From Dehalococcoidia bacterium (GTDB lineage Bacteria; Chloroflexota; Dehalococcoidia; GIF9; UBA5629): DNA of 9,066 bases. The position numbers were made by a program, and so were the translations under genes. The stretch's first letter is position 1, and each line of letters begins with the position of its first letter. Positions 1 to 6,961 of this stretch are shown one piece after another. The notes under the pieces were generated by a model. That model ran no database searches. It was not told the DNA's origin and saw nothing but the letters and a program-made list of their open reading frames with translations. The DNA is taken from assembly GCA_012961565.1 (NCBI GenBank), contig DTZC01000201.1, positions 1 through 9,066 on the forward strand, read 5' to 3'.

Positions 1-234
1 TTTAATTCCAAGTTTGGATAAGCCGTAAATTGTATTGGCGGCGGACCCACCTGGAAAAGATTTGTAATCTATCACCGGTTGCTCACCATCAACAACAACT
101 CTATCAACCCGATACAGGTGGTCAATGTTCATTGCTCCGAAACCGATTACCTCAGGATGAGAGTGTTTGCAGGTGTGATGGGAAACACCGGTGGTGAACC
201 TACTCTGGGTGCTGAGCTGGTAGTTAGCGGGCAT
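1..234 (-). CDS. PfkB-family carbohydrate/nucleoside kinase, N-terminal fragment (3' end outside the window)
   Basis: Only the first 78 codons are present; the frame runs open off position 1. The visible part has the hallmark N-terminus of the ribokinase/PfkB fold: a first strand VIGFGAMNID (residues 29-38), a beta-clasp lid segment rich in V, D and R (about 40-57), and the first PfkB signature PGGSAANT (61-68) followed by IYGLSKLGIK. Family members phosphorylate sugars or nucleosides with ATP, and the substrate cannot be told from this part. I chose ATG at 234. The only other in-frame start is ATG at 132, which would cut off the first beta strand, and an in-frame stop lies upstream at 268-270. 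The choice leaves an unusual N-terminal tail of about 27 residues containing HHTCKHSH (19-26). The gene lies 28 nt after the HAD gene, with only a weak AAGG close to the ATG, so it is probably the next gene of the same operon. Confidence 0.88.
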   Translation of the reverse strand, partial: MPANYQLSTQSRFTTGVSHHTCKHSHPEVIGFGAMNIDHLYRVDRVVVDGEQPVIDYKSFPGGSAANTIYGLSKLGIK

Positions 235-262
235 TGCCTTAGTTTTAGTTGTAACAAGCTGT

Positions 263-1249
263 TCAGCCTAGTTTAGCTGCCTCTTCACGGACAACGTGTC
301 GGATTCGTTTGTGGATTTCCAGAGGTGTGTTAATATCCTTGACCCCAGTAAGCCAGTGGAAATAGCCTCTGTCACCACTGCCACCGGCTTTCTCTTTCTC
401 TCTAACTAATTTTTCTACCGCAACTCGCTTGCCTTTCTTCCAGGCTTCCAAAACTGGCCATAAGTCGTCAAGATGTGTCGAAGCCAAACCTATAGTGGCG
501 TAAGGCAGGGCATACTCGTTTGCATTGAAGGCGATAGCGAGTCCCCCCGCTTGGTCAACAGCTTGGAGCATCTTAAAGTCAGTGATACTATCACCAATTA
601 CCACGCATTCGGAGAAAGCTCGGCCTTGGGCTCGGGTAAATGACCTTAATGCTTCCACTTTGCGCTGTCCTCCAACCGGCTTCACTTGTTCTAAGAGCAA
701 GCCTAGTCTGGTCTTTGCCAGTTCATCCCAGTAAAAACGGTCGAGCCTTTCCTTTATCCAGTTATCGTCAGAAGGATATCTGTCTAGAATCTCTCGCTCC
801 ATAGCTTCCAAGTAACGGAAATCTTCTTCAGATAGCTGCCCAGAGAGTTTGTCCAGAGGGAAGGAAGTACTGGCAACATTTTGAGAAAAGATACCAAGCC
901 TGTTTGCTATATATCTGGCATACTGTTCATAGCTAGTGCTAATGCAGAATATTCTCCAGCCCCCGGCATTGAGTTGGGAGATTAGCCGGATAGCTCCGGC
1001 GGTCAAAGTGGCTCTCCTTGCCAGGGCAGAGATATTATCCTCGTGTATCCCATGATATACCAAAAAAGGTGCGATGAGAGCTAAAGTATCGCCAGGCTCA
1101 TAATCGAGTCTGCCTTCAAGGGTGAGCAGGTCATCATAACGGCTAATAACCTCAAATATTTTGGCACCTCCCGGGAAAAGTTTCATAAGCTCGTAGGCAT
1201 TGTCTTGGGAGGTTAAAGGTCCTTCGAGGTCAAAGCAGATAACGTTCAT
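263..1249 (-). CDS. HAD-superfamily hydrolase, EhaR-like
   Basis: A 328-residue protein with all four HAD motifs in order. Motif I is FDLEGPLT with nucleophile D7; the usual second aspartate is E9. Motif II is probably S104 in IFCISTS, motif III K197, and motif IV GDSITD with D220 and D224. The DxEGPL...DNAYEL opening and the following GGAKIFEVISRYDD resemble, from memory, the HAD protein annotated as subunit R of the methanogen Eha hydrogenase. No hydrogenase gene is visible here, so that name should not be read as function. About 90 residues separate motifs I and II (a C1-type cap), and another 90 mostly helical residues separate motifs II and III, which is long for a HAD. A cytosolic phosphatase or phosphotransferase on a small molecule is the likely role. 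The start ATG at 1249 overlaps the formyltransferase stop as ATGA with no clear Shine-Dalgarno, implying translational coupling. The substrate is unknown. Confidence 0.85.
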   Translation of the reverse strand: MNVICFDLEGPLTSQDNAYELMKLFPGGAKIFEVISRYDDLLTLEGRLDYEPGDTLALIAPFLVYHGIHEDNISALARRATLTAGAIRLISQLNAGGWRIFCISTSYEQYARYIANRLGIFSQNVASTSFPLDKLSGQLSEEDFRYLEAMEREILDRYPSDDNWIKERLDRFYWDELAKTRLGLLLEQVKPVGGQRKVEALRSFTRAQGRAFSECVVIGDSITDFKMLQAVDQAGGLAIAFNANEYALPYATIGLASTHLDDLWPVLEAWKKGKRVAVEKLVREKEKAGGSGDRGYFHWLTGVKDINTPLEIHKRIRHVVREEAAKLG

Positions 1250-2070
1250 TTCAGGTTGACCATCCTGTTGATTTCTTCGCTGAGGTCATATCCTGATATG
1301 GTTATTCCGCGCTGGTCAAGTACTCTGCCCGCTTCTATCCTGATTTTTCCCCGGCTAAGAGCCTTAAGGGTTGTCACGATGAGAGGGAATTCTCTGGCCA
1401 GCCCATGCTCGCGGATCAATTTGAAAAGGGCGTTGTTTTCGCCTTGTTCTTTCTTAATTGCTTCTATGGAATGCCCATTTATCTCTTGCCAGTGCCTATC
1501 GAAAAGCTCGCCTCTGATAGGAAAAGTACAGTAAGTTACTATTGGCCCTCTATCCAAGTCTGGTGTTACCAGATGTATCACTACCCCTGATTCTGTAGCT
1601 TTGCTTTTTATGAGCTGCCAGATTACTTCCTGCCAGCTTCCCGTTGGTCCGCCGGGTCTTGCTGGATGCAGGTTAATCATATTATACTTGTGGCACATCT
1701 CCTCGCCGACGATGAGCATATAGCCAGCGAGTACGCAAAGGTCAGGAGTGTAACTTTGAAGTCTTTTCATTACCTCTCTGTCATACTCGAGCCGCCATTC
1801 TGGGAGTGTTGCAGTGTCTGATTCACCTGTCGTTGCCATATTCGGTACGGCTCTGAATTTCCTCGAAGAAAGACAGAGAAGCGGAATGTGGTAGTTGTTG
1901 ACTAGTTGGAAGAAAAGGTCGCTTTGTTCTGATTCACCGGTTTCCCTGTTGCTGAAGACAAAGATGATGTTGCCCTCGATTTCACCACGTTGGATTTCCC
2001 GGTGAACCACCTGCAAAAGCTTTCTTGCTGCCTCGTCTCTACCGGTTGAAAACCACCCGATGTTTAGCAA
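1246..2070 (-). CDS. Divergent PurN-like formyltransferase
   Basis: A 274-residue protein with a formyltransferase (PurN/FMT N-terminal) domain. The catalytic triad of glycinamide ribonucleotide transformylase is in place: N133 and H135 in INLHPA, and D173 in LDRGP, with spacing within two residues of E. coli PurN (N106, H108, D144). The folate-side segment LAGYMLIV (113-120) also matches. These features imply transfer of a formyl group from 10-formyltetrahydrofolate, or a related one-carbon reaction. It differs from PurN in three ways: the N-terminal phosphate-binding GSN motif is replaced by STGRDEAAR (8-16), the stretch after HP reads ARPGGPTGSW instead of SLLPKYPG, and a C-terminal extension of about 70-80 residues follows the domain. 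The acceptor is therefore probably not ordinary GAR. The start is TTG at 2070, set by AAGGAG four bases upstream; the next in-frame methionine is at residue 78 or later. It lies 10 nt after the PHP gene and overlaps the HAD gene by 4 nt. Confidence 0.88.
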   Translation of the reverse strand: MLNIGWFSTGRDEAARKLLQVVHREIQRGEIEGNIIFVFSNRETGESEQSDLFFQLVNNYHIPLLCLSSRKFRAVPNMATTGESDTATLPEWRLEYDREVMKRLQSYTPDLCVLAGYMLIVGEEMCHKYNMINLHPARPGGPTGSWQEVIWQLIKSKATESGVVIHLVTPDLDRGPIVTYCTFPIRGELFDRHWQEINGHSIEAIKKEQGENNALFKLIREHGLAREFPLIVTTLKALSRGKIRIEAGRVLDQRGITISGYDLSEEINRMVNLK

Positions 2071-2074
2071 GGTG

Positions 2075-2080
2075 CTCCTT
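2075..2080 (-). promoter_or_regulatory. Ribosome binding site fixing a TTG start
   Basis: AAGGAG on the minus strand ends four bases before the TTG at 2070, immediately after the stop of the PHP gene (2083-2081). It is one of the clearest Shine-Dalgarno sequences in the chain and supports the non-ATG start of the formyltransferase. Confidence 0.7.
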
Positions 2081-2728
2081 TCAGGAGAATTGCTTCTTCA
2101 ATCTAGCCCAGGTACTGGCAAGGTGAACAGCTGGATTTGACCTATTACCGAAAACTTTTGCCCTAGCTAGGGATGTCAAGAATTCCTCCTTGCCTTCGAA
2201 ATCAGGCATTTCAACATAGGCATTACCGATTTCCGAGGGCGTATGAGCGTCGCTACCGGCGCTAGCAAGTTTGCCATATTTGCAGGCTAGCTGCCAGGCT
2301 CTGGATGGGCTGTATGGTGATAGGCTGCGAGCATTAAAGACCTCAATGATATCGACATGCGGCATGATTGACTCAAATGCCTGGTTTCTGAATATGGAAA
2401 GGCGTAATCTATCATAAGGATGTGGAATGCACACCAGTCCATTCTGAGCCTTGATCCGGGCTATGGTCTCCTCGGCGGGCAGTCTGCTGGGAATTTCCTG
2501 ATCGAGAAACAGCCCAATAATTTCGCCTTCCGAGGTTTGAATCTCCTCACCAATAATGACTGTAAAGGGTGCAATCTGTTGCAGCTTTAGGGCCCCGGTG
2601 ATGGTGTTGTGGTCAGTCACTGCCAGGCAGTTGATGCCAATATGTGCGCAGCGTGCAATCACCTGTTCCAGAGATGTAGCACAATCCATAGAATAGAGTG
2701 TATGAATGTGCAGGTCGGCTTTTATCAA
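2081..2728 (-). CDS. PHP-domain metal-dependent phosphoesterase
   Basis: A 215-residue single-domain PHP protein. Metal-ligand motifs are in canonical order: DLHIHT (D5, H7, H9), TDHN (D39, H40), GEEI (E61/E62), IPHP (H103), IEVFN (E129) and GSDAHT (D160, H162). PHP enzymes use a two- or three-metal centre to cleave phosphoester bonds. Stand-alone members act on small substrates such as nucleotides or histidinol phosphate. This one is shorter than the TrpH/YciV type (about 280-290 residues), so its substrate is open. There is no signal peptide, so it is cytosolic. The start is TTG at 2728: an in-frame stop lies 12 nt upstream, and the first ATG (residue 14) would remove the DLHIHT motif. The gene begins 4 nt after efp ends, and no Shine-Dalgarno is well placed (GGAGAG lies inside the efp end), so it probably depends on coupling to efp translation. 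Confidence 0.9.
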   Translation of the reverse strand: MIKADLHIHTLYSMDCATSLEQVIARCAHIGINCLAVTDHNTITGALKLQQIAPFTVIIGEEIQTSEGEIIGLFLDQEIPSRLPAEETIARIKAQNGLVCIPHPYDRLRLSIFRNQAFESIMPHVDIIEVFNARSLSPYSPSRAWQLACKYGKLASAGSDAHTPSEIGNAYVEMPDFEGKEEFLTSLARAKVFGNRSNPAVHLASTWARLKKQFS

Positions 2729-2732
2729 AAGT

Positions 2733-3293
2733 TTAGCTTACTCTCTCCAGATATTCTCCGGTACGGGTGTCTACTTTGACAATATCGCCAGTGTTTATGA
2801 AAAAGGGTACTTTAATTGTAATGCCTGTCTCCAGTTTAGCTGGCTTGCTGCCTGCAGAAGCGGTATCACCTTTGAAACCTGGTCCAGTTTCGGCAACTTC
2901 GAGTTCTACAGAAACGGGCAATTCCACACCTACGGGCTTTCCTTTATGCGCAAGTATTTCAAGGTTCAACCCATCCTTGAGATAGTTCAGCGCATCACCA
3001 AGTATTGATTTGTCAAGGGAAATTTGCTCGAATGTTTTTGTGTCCATAAAGTAATAGAGGGTTCCATCATTGTAAAGATATTGAAAAGGGCGACGTTCCA
3101 GGAAGGCTCTGGTGAATGTTGTACTAGCCTGAAAGGAGCGTTCTGTGATGTGACCAGCACGAATATCACGGAGTTTAAGTCGGACCTGTGCTGAACCCCG
3201 TCCCATCTTGATATGCTGATAGTCAAGAACCTGGTACAACTGCCCATCGAGTTCGATAGTCATCCCCTTTTTTAGGTCTCCAGCGTCAATCAT
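2733..3293 (-). CDS. efp: Translation elongation factor P
   Basis: A full-length 186-residue EF-P, the usual length of the family, with the N-terminal KOW-like domain (1-65), the central OB domain (about 66-127, opening near the RPFQYLYNDG segment) and the C-terminal OB domain (about 128-186, with VELEVAETGPGFKGDTASAG at 129-148 and GITIKVPFFI). EF-P enters the ribosome between the P and E sites and relieves stalling at consecutive prolines. The loop tip that carries a modified lysine in many bacteria reads KMGRGSAQ here, with arginine at residue 32, the position that is rhamnosylated in EarP-containing bacteria; no modification gene is visible. The start ATG at 3293 shares its A with the peptidase stop (TAATG) and has AGGAGG 11 nt upstream (3310-3305). 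The peptidase-efp order is common in Bacillota and elsewhere. Confidence 0.97.
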   Translation of the reverse strand: MIDAGDLKKGMTIELDGQLYQVLDYQHIKMGRGSAQVRLKLRDIRAGHITERSFQASTTFTRAFLERRPFQYLYNDGTLYYFMDTKTFEQISLDKSILGDALNYLKDGLNLEILAHKGKPVGVELPVSVELEVAETGPGFKGDTASAGSKPAKLETGITIKVPFFINTGDIVKVDTRTGEYLERVS

Positions 3294-4387
3294 TATGCGA
3301 ACATCCTCCTGCAGAAAACGTTTGCATTTTTCTGTGACGTGGTGAGAGGTTGGACTTTACCATCCTCAATTATTACTGTATCTTCAATCCTGACACCTCC
3401 CCAGTTGCTGAGGTAGATGCCAGGCTCCACAGTAAAGACCATGCCTTCTAACAGAAAGTCTGACGAACTTGGTCCAAGACGCGGTGTTTCGTGGGCGCTC
3501 AAACCTAAGCCGTGTCCTAAGCCGTGTCCAAAAGCCTCACCGTAACCTGCTTGTTCAATAACTGTGCGAGCCAATTGATCAGCCTCATTACCGTTCATGC
3601 TAGTGTTGATTGTAGCTATGGCGGTCAACTGTGCACCTAAAACAATATCATAAATGCGGGAAAAAGTCCTGTCTTCGCAGCCTAAGAGGAAGGTGCGACT
3701 CAAGTCACTGCAGTAGCCGTTGACTCGTGCTCCTATATCTACTACTACAGGCTCGCCTTCAAGGATGGCCCGGTTCGAAGCCCTAGCATGGGGTAGAGCT
3801 GAGTTGGGTCCTGAGGCTACTATGATATCGAAGGGCACAGTTTCACTGCCCTTTTCTCGAAGGTATTTTTCCAGTGCCCAAGCTATCTCTTTTTCGGTTA
3901 CGTCGGGGCGGATTAGTGTCCTGGCATATTCCATAGCAGTATCAGCAAGTCTGGCTGCTTGTCTAATAAGCTCCAGTTCCTCTGGCTCTTTTACAGCACG
4001 TAACGATTCCACGAGCCCGGAAATTGGGACAAGCTGCATTTGGTAACGACTATCGCTTATCACCTTGCAAAGCTGCTGGTAGGTAGCAAATGAAGTGTGG
4101 TCAGCTTCAAAACCTACCCTTTTACCTTCCAGTTCCAGGAACAGCTCGGGCAACCAGTTTGTTACATCTCCTTTGATTTGGACAACTTCGAAGTGCGGTG
4201 CTTCTTTCCGGGCTTGTTCTACATAGCGGAAATCAACAGCTAGGAGGGCTTCGCTATGTGAAATCACAAGCCAGCCCGCTGACCCGGTAAACCCGGAGAG
4301 ATAACGGCGATTTTCAGGCTGAGATACCACCAAGGCGTCTATTTTCTGTGATGCAAGATTTTGCCGTACTTTTTGCAGGCGATTCAC
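3293..4387 (-). CDS. Xaa-Pro aminopeptidase/dipeptidase, M24B family
   Basis: A 364-residue protein with an N-terminal creatinase-like domain (about 1-130) and a C-terminal pita-bread metallopeptidase domain (about 135-360). The five dimetal ligands are present: D217 (VVDIGA), D228 (SDLSRTF), H292 (GLGHGLG), E321 (VEPGIY) and E335 (RIEDT). The assisting histidines H200 (LPHA) and H299 (SAHE) are also present. It would remove the residue before proline from peptides, or split Xaa-Pro dipeptides, in the cytoplasm. Its size is typical of the short YqhT/PepQ type. The start is GTG at 4387, overlapping the aroQ stop as GTGA, with GGGAG about 10 nt upstream. The gene directly precedes efp, a widespread pairing that may reflect shared proline-related roles. 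Aminopeptidase and prolidase cannot be separated by sequence alone, so I give no symbol. Confidence 0.93.
   Translation of the reverse strand: MNRLQKVRQNLASQKIDALVVSQPENRRYLSGFTGSAGWLVISHSEALLAVDFRYVEQARKEAPHFEVVQIKGDVTNWLPELFLELEGKRVGFEADHTSFATYQQLCKVISDSRYQMQLVPISGLVESLRAVKEPEELELIRQAARLADTAMEYARTLIRPDVTEKEIAWALEKYLREKGSETVPFDIIVASGPNSALPHARASNRAILEGEPVVVDIGARVNGYCSDLSRTFLLGCEDRTFSRIYDIVLGAQLTAIATINTSMNGNEADQLARTVIEQAGYGEAFGHGLGHGLGLSAHETPRLGPSSSDFLLEGMVFTVEPGIYLSNWGGVRIEDTVIIEDGKVQPLTTSQKNANVFCRRMFA
3305..3310 (-). promoter_or_regulatory. Shine-Dalgarno sequence of efp
   Basis: AGGAGG on the minus strand lies inside the end of the peptidase gene, 11 nt before the efp ATG. It is the strongest consensus ribosome binding site in the window. 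This agrees with EF-P being needed in larger amounts than its neighbours, which otherwise rely on overlap coupling. Confidence 0.6.
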
Positions 4388-4830
4388 TCCCAGTCTTCTC
4401 CCTTTAGCTCGCCAATCATCGTGTGCAGTGCGGCAACATACCCTCGCCAGCCCAGCCCGCTGATTTGCCCCCGGGCAATAGGAGCAATTACTGAGCTGGC
4501 ACGCCAGTCTTCCCTGGCGTAGATATTGGATAGATGGACCTCGATGACTGGCAAGCTGCAGTCTGCTAGAGCGTCTCGCAATGCAAGTCCATAATGAGTG
4601 AGTGCCCCCGGGTTTATGATGATACCGTCAGCGGTGGGAGAATGTGTCTGGATGAAATCAATAAGGCTTCCTTCACTGTTGGACTGAAAGCTGACTATAT
4701 CTGCACCCAGACTTTGCCCATGGTTCTTCAATATGGTTTCAATCTCCGCTAGCGATTTGTCACCGTAAATAGCCTTGTTCCGCTTACCCAGCAGGTTAAG
4801 ATTGGGACCGTTGATAACCAAGACTTTCAT
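4384..4830 (-). CDS. aroQ: 3-dehydroquinate dehydratase, type II
   Basis: A 148-residue type II dehydroquinase, the normal length, converting 3-dehydroquinate to 3-dehydroshikimate in the shikimate pathway; the enzyme is usually a dodecamer. The opening strand VLVINGPNLNLLG (3-15) is diagnostic. Active-site residues are R17 and Y22 on the flexible lid loop (KRNKAIYG), N73 in IINPGALTHYG with H79, H99 in EVHLSN, and R110 after REDW. The segment FQSNSEGSLIDFIQ (48-61), which builds the subunit interface, is intact. The start ATG at 4830 overlaps the topA stop as ATGA, and the stop overlaps the GTG of the peptidase gene, so it is coupled on both sides. No other shikimate gene is in the window. 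AroQ-peptidase-efp is a conserved order in Bacillota (yqhS-yqhT-efp in B. subtilis). Confidence 0.97.
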   Translation of the reverse strand: MKVLVINGPNLNLLGKRNKAIYGDKSLAEIETILKNHGQSLGADIVSFQSNSEGSLIDFIQTHSPTADGIIINPGALTHYGLALRDALADCSLPVIEVHLSNIYAREDWRASSVIAPIARGQISGLGWRGYVAALHTMIGELKGEDWE

Positions 4831-6953
4831 ATCTTTACCCCCACCGTTTCCAGTTTTGCAAGGCTGTTTCTGTATTGACAGCTTTTACACTTTGCCCACC
4901 TGTTTCGGGATATCACTAACAGCCCGCCGCACTGGGGGCAGGGCTGGGAAATCGGCTTGTCGCTGATTGCGAACTGGCAATTTGGGAAGTCACTGCAGCC
5001 GTAGAAGACGCGTTTTTTCTTGGTTCTTCTTTCTATTAGTTCGTTTCCACATTCAGGGCACTGAACACCGGCTCTGACTATGAAAGGCATTGCTTTCTTA
5101 CACTCCGGGTAGCCACTGCAGGATAGAAATCTTCCGTATCGTCCTACCTTTATCACCATAGGTCGACCACAATTGGGGCAGGTTTCCTCTGTAGGCTGGT
5201 CAGTGGTCACTTTTTCTATCTTGCTGAAGGCTTGAATTAGGGTCTGTTCGAAGGGTAAGTAGAAGTCTTTTACTACGGAAACCCATCTCCTTTGACCACG
5301 GGCAATCTCATCCAGTTCTTGCTCCATTCGGGCTGTGAAATCCAGGTCGACGATTTCAGGGAAGTGCTGGGCCAAGATATCATTTACAATGATGCCTATT
5401 TCATCGGGGCAAAGCTTACCATTGTCCTTGTAGACATAGCCCCTCTGCTGGATGGTAGATATGATTGGGGCATAGGTGCTGGGGCGTCCGATGCCTTTTT
5501 GTTCCAGCGCCTTGATCAACGTGGCTTCGGTATAGCGAGGTGGAGGCTGAGTAAAGTGCTGTTCGGGAAACAGTTGTATCAAAATCAGTTTATCGCCTGC
5601 TTTCAGCTCAGGTAATGGGGCAGTCCTCTCTTCCTCACCCTGGTCATCTCTGCTCTCGCTGTAAACAGACATGAAGCCTGGAAATTTGACCTCTGAACTA
5701 CTTGCTTTTAATAGATATCTTTGCTGGCACCTGGCACAATTCGCCTCAATTTCCACTGTAGTTGTATCTATAGACGCTGGTGTCATCTGGCTGGCTACCA
5801 TACGCTTCCAGATAAGTTCATAAAGCTTGAACTGTTCTGGCTTGAGGAAGGCACGGATCTGTTGTGGCTCACGATAAATTTTTGTGGGGCGGATGGCTTC
5901 GTGTGCTTCTTGAACCCATCTGTTTTTCTTGCCGAAAAAGCGGGGATGCTGAGGTAAAAAGTGTTCACCGAATCTATCTGCTATAAATTCCCTTGTCTCG
6001 CTTATGGCAGTGGCTGCCACATGGGTGGAATCAGTACGCATATAAGTGATTAATCCCACCGAGCCTTCATCACCAACTACTATTCCTTCATAAAGCTGCT
6101 GGGCTATCAGCATAGTGCGTTGAGCAGTGAACCGCAGTTTACGCCAGGCTTCCTGTTGAAGAGTACTGGTGGTGAACGGTGCTGCTGGTTGACGGGCTAT
6201 CTTCTTTATGGACACTTTTGTGACAACGTAGCTGGCTTTATTTAGCTCGTCTTCAATTCTGTTAGCTTCCTGCTGATTGCATATTTCCAATTTTGTCCCA
6301 TCGGATAGACCTATTAATAGTGCTCTGAAACAGCTTTTTTCAGTTGCCGGTAAACTTTTGGCTAGCTCAGCCTGAATAGTCCAGTATTCTTCAGGGACGA
6401 AATTCTGAATTTCCCGTTCTCGGTCGACGATTATTCTCACTGCCGCTGATTGGACACGTCCCGCAGAGAGTCCCCGGCGCACTTTTTTCCAGAGTAGCGG
6501 GCTGAGCTTGTAACCAACCAGCCTGTCAAGAATACGCCGTGCCTGCTGGGCATTGACCAGGTTCATATCAAGAGTGCGGGGTTTACGGAAAGCTTGCTCT
6601 ACCGCATCCTTGGTTATCTCATGGAAGACAACACGCCGCACAGGCAACTTGTTCCTGTCAAGTTCGGTTGCCTGAACTAGGTGCCACGAAATCGCCTCTC
6701 CCTCGCGGTCAGGGTCAGTAGCCAGATAGATGGTAGAAGCCCCCTCGGCTGCCTTTTTCAGTTCAGCAATTACCTGTTTTCTTTGTTTGATAACAACGTA
6801 TCTGGGAGCAAAGTCATTAGCTATGTCTATGCCCAATCTGCTTTTGGGCAGGTCACGCACATGTCCCAGAGTTGCCTTGATGGTATAGCCGGTGCCCAAT
6901 ATCCTGCTTATAGTCCTTGCCTTAGCTGGAGATTCAACGACAACAAGCTTCAT
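4827..6953 (-). CDS. topA: DNA topoisomerase I (type IA)
   Basis: A 708-residue enzyme that relaxes negative supercoils through a 5'-phosphotyrosine intermediate. The TOPRIM domain opens with VVVESPAKA (E7) and carries D80, D82 and E84 in TDPDREGEAISWHL. The catalytic tyrosine is Y304 in GLITYMRTDST, with R306 beside it. QEAHEAIRPT (348-357) and QKGIGRPSTYAPIISTI (485-501) are typical core motifs. The C-terminus has three complete four-cysteine zinc ribbons: C592/C595/C612/C618, C632/C635/C653/C659 and C672/C675/C689/C692. An extra CxxC pair (C406, C409) lies in the core with no partner cysteines nearby. The start ATG at 6953 lies 8 nt after the dprA stop and has no evident Shine-Dalgarno. 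The dprA-topA adjacency is widely conserved. Confidence 0.98.
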   Translation of the reverse strand: MKLVVVESPAKARTISRILGTGYTIKATLGHVRDLPKSRLGIDIANDFAPRYVVIKQRKQVIAELKKAAEGASTIYLATDPDREGEAISWHLVQATELDRNKLPVRRVVFHEITKDAVEQAFRKPRTLDMNLVNAQQARRILDRLVGYKLSPLLWKKVRRGLSAGRVQSAAVRIIVDREREIQNFVPEEYWTIQAELAKSLPATEKSCFRALLIGLSDGTKLEICNQQEANRIEDELNKASYVVTKVSIKKIARQPAAPFTTSTLQQEAWRKLRFTAQRTMLIAQQLYEGIVVGDEGSVGLITYMRTDSTHVAATAISETREFIADRFGEHFLPQHPRFFGKKNRWVQEAHEAIRPTKIYREPQQIRAFLKPEQFKLYELIWKRMVASQMTPASIDTTTVEIEANCARCQQRYLLKASSSEVKFPGFMSVYSESRDDQGEEERTAPLPELKAGDKLILIQLFPEQHFTQPPPRYTEATLIKALEQKGIGRPSTYAPIISTIQQRGYVYKDNGKLCPDEIGIIVNDILAQHFPEIVDLDFTARMEQELDEIARGQRRWVSVVKDFYLPFEQTLIQAFSKIEKVTTDQPTEETCPNCGRPMVIKVGRYGRFLSCSGYPECKKAMPFIVRAGVQCPECGNELIERRTKKKRVFYGCSDFPNCQFAISDKPISQPCPQCGGLLVISRNRWAKCKSCQYRNSLAKLETVGVKI

Positions 6954-6961
6954 TGCTGTAG

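Noticed and set aside
263..1249. Reading the EhaR resemblance as evidence of an energy-converting hydrogenase
   Set aside because: No hydrogenase or ion-translocating membrane subunit is in the window; only the HAD fold is supported.
1246..2070. Calling the formyltransferase purN
   Set aside because: The catalytic triad fits, but the GAR phosphate-binding loop and post-HP loop do not, and there is a large extension; a symbol would overstate the evidence.
2987..3247. 86-codon minus-strand frame inside efp in another frame
   Set aside because: Same-strand frame overlap with a highly conserved gene; the translation shows no domain character.
5292..5615. 107-codon plus-strand frame inside topA
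   Set aside because: Antisense shadow; the topA core motifs it overlaps are well conserved, and I recognise no family in the frame.
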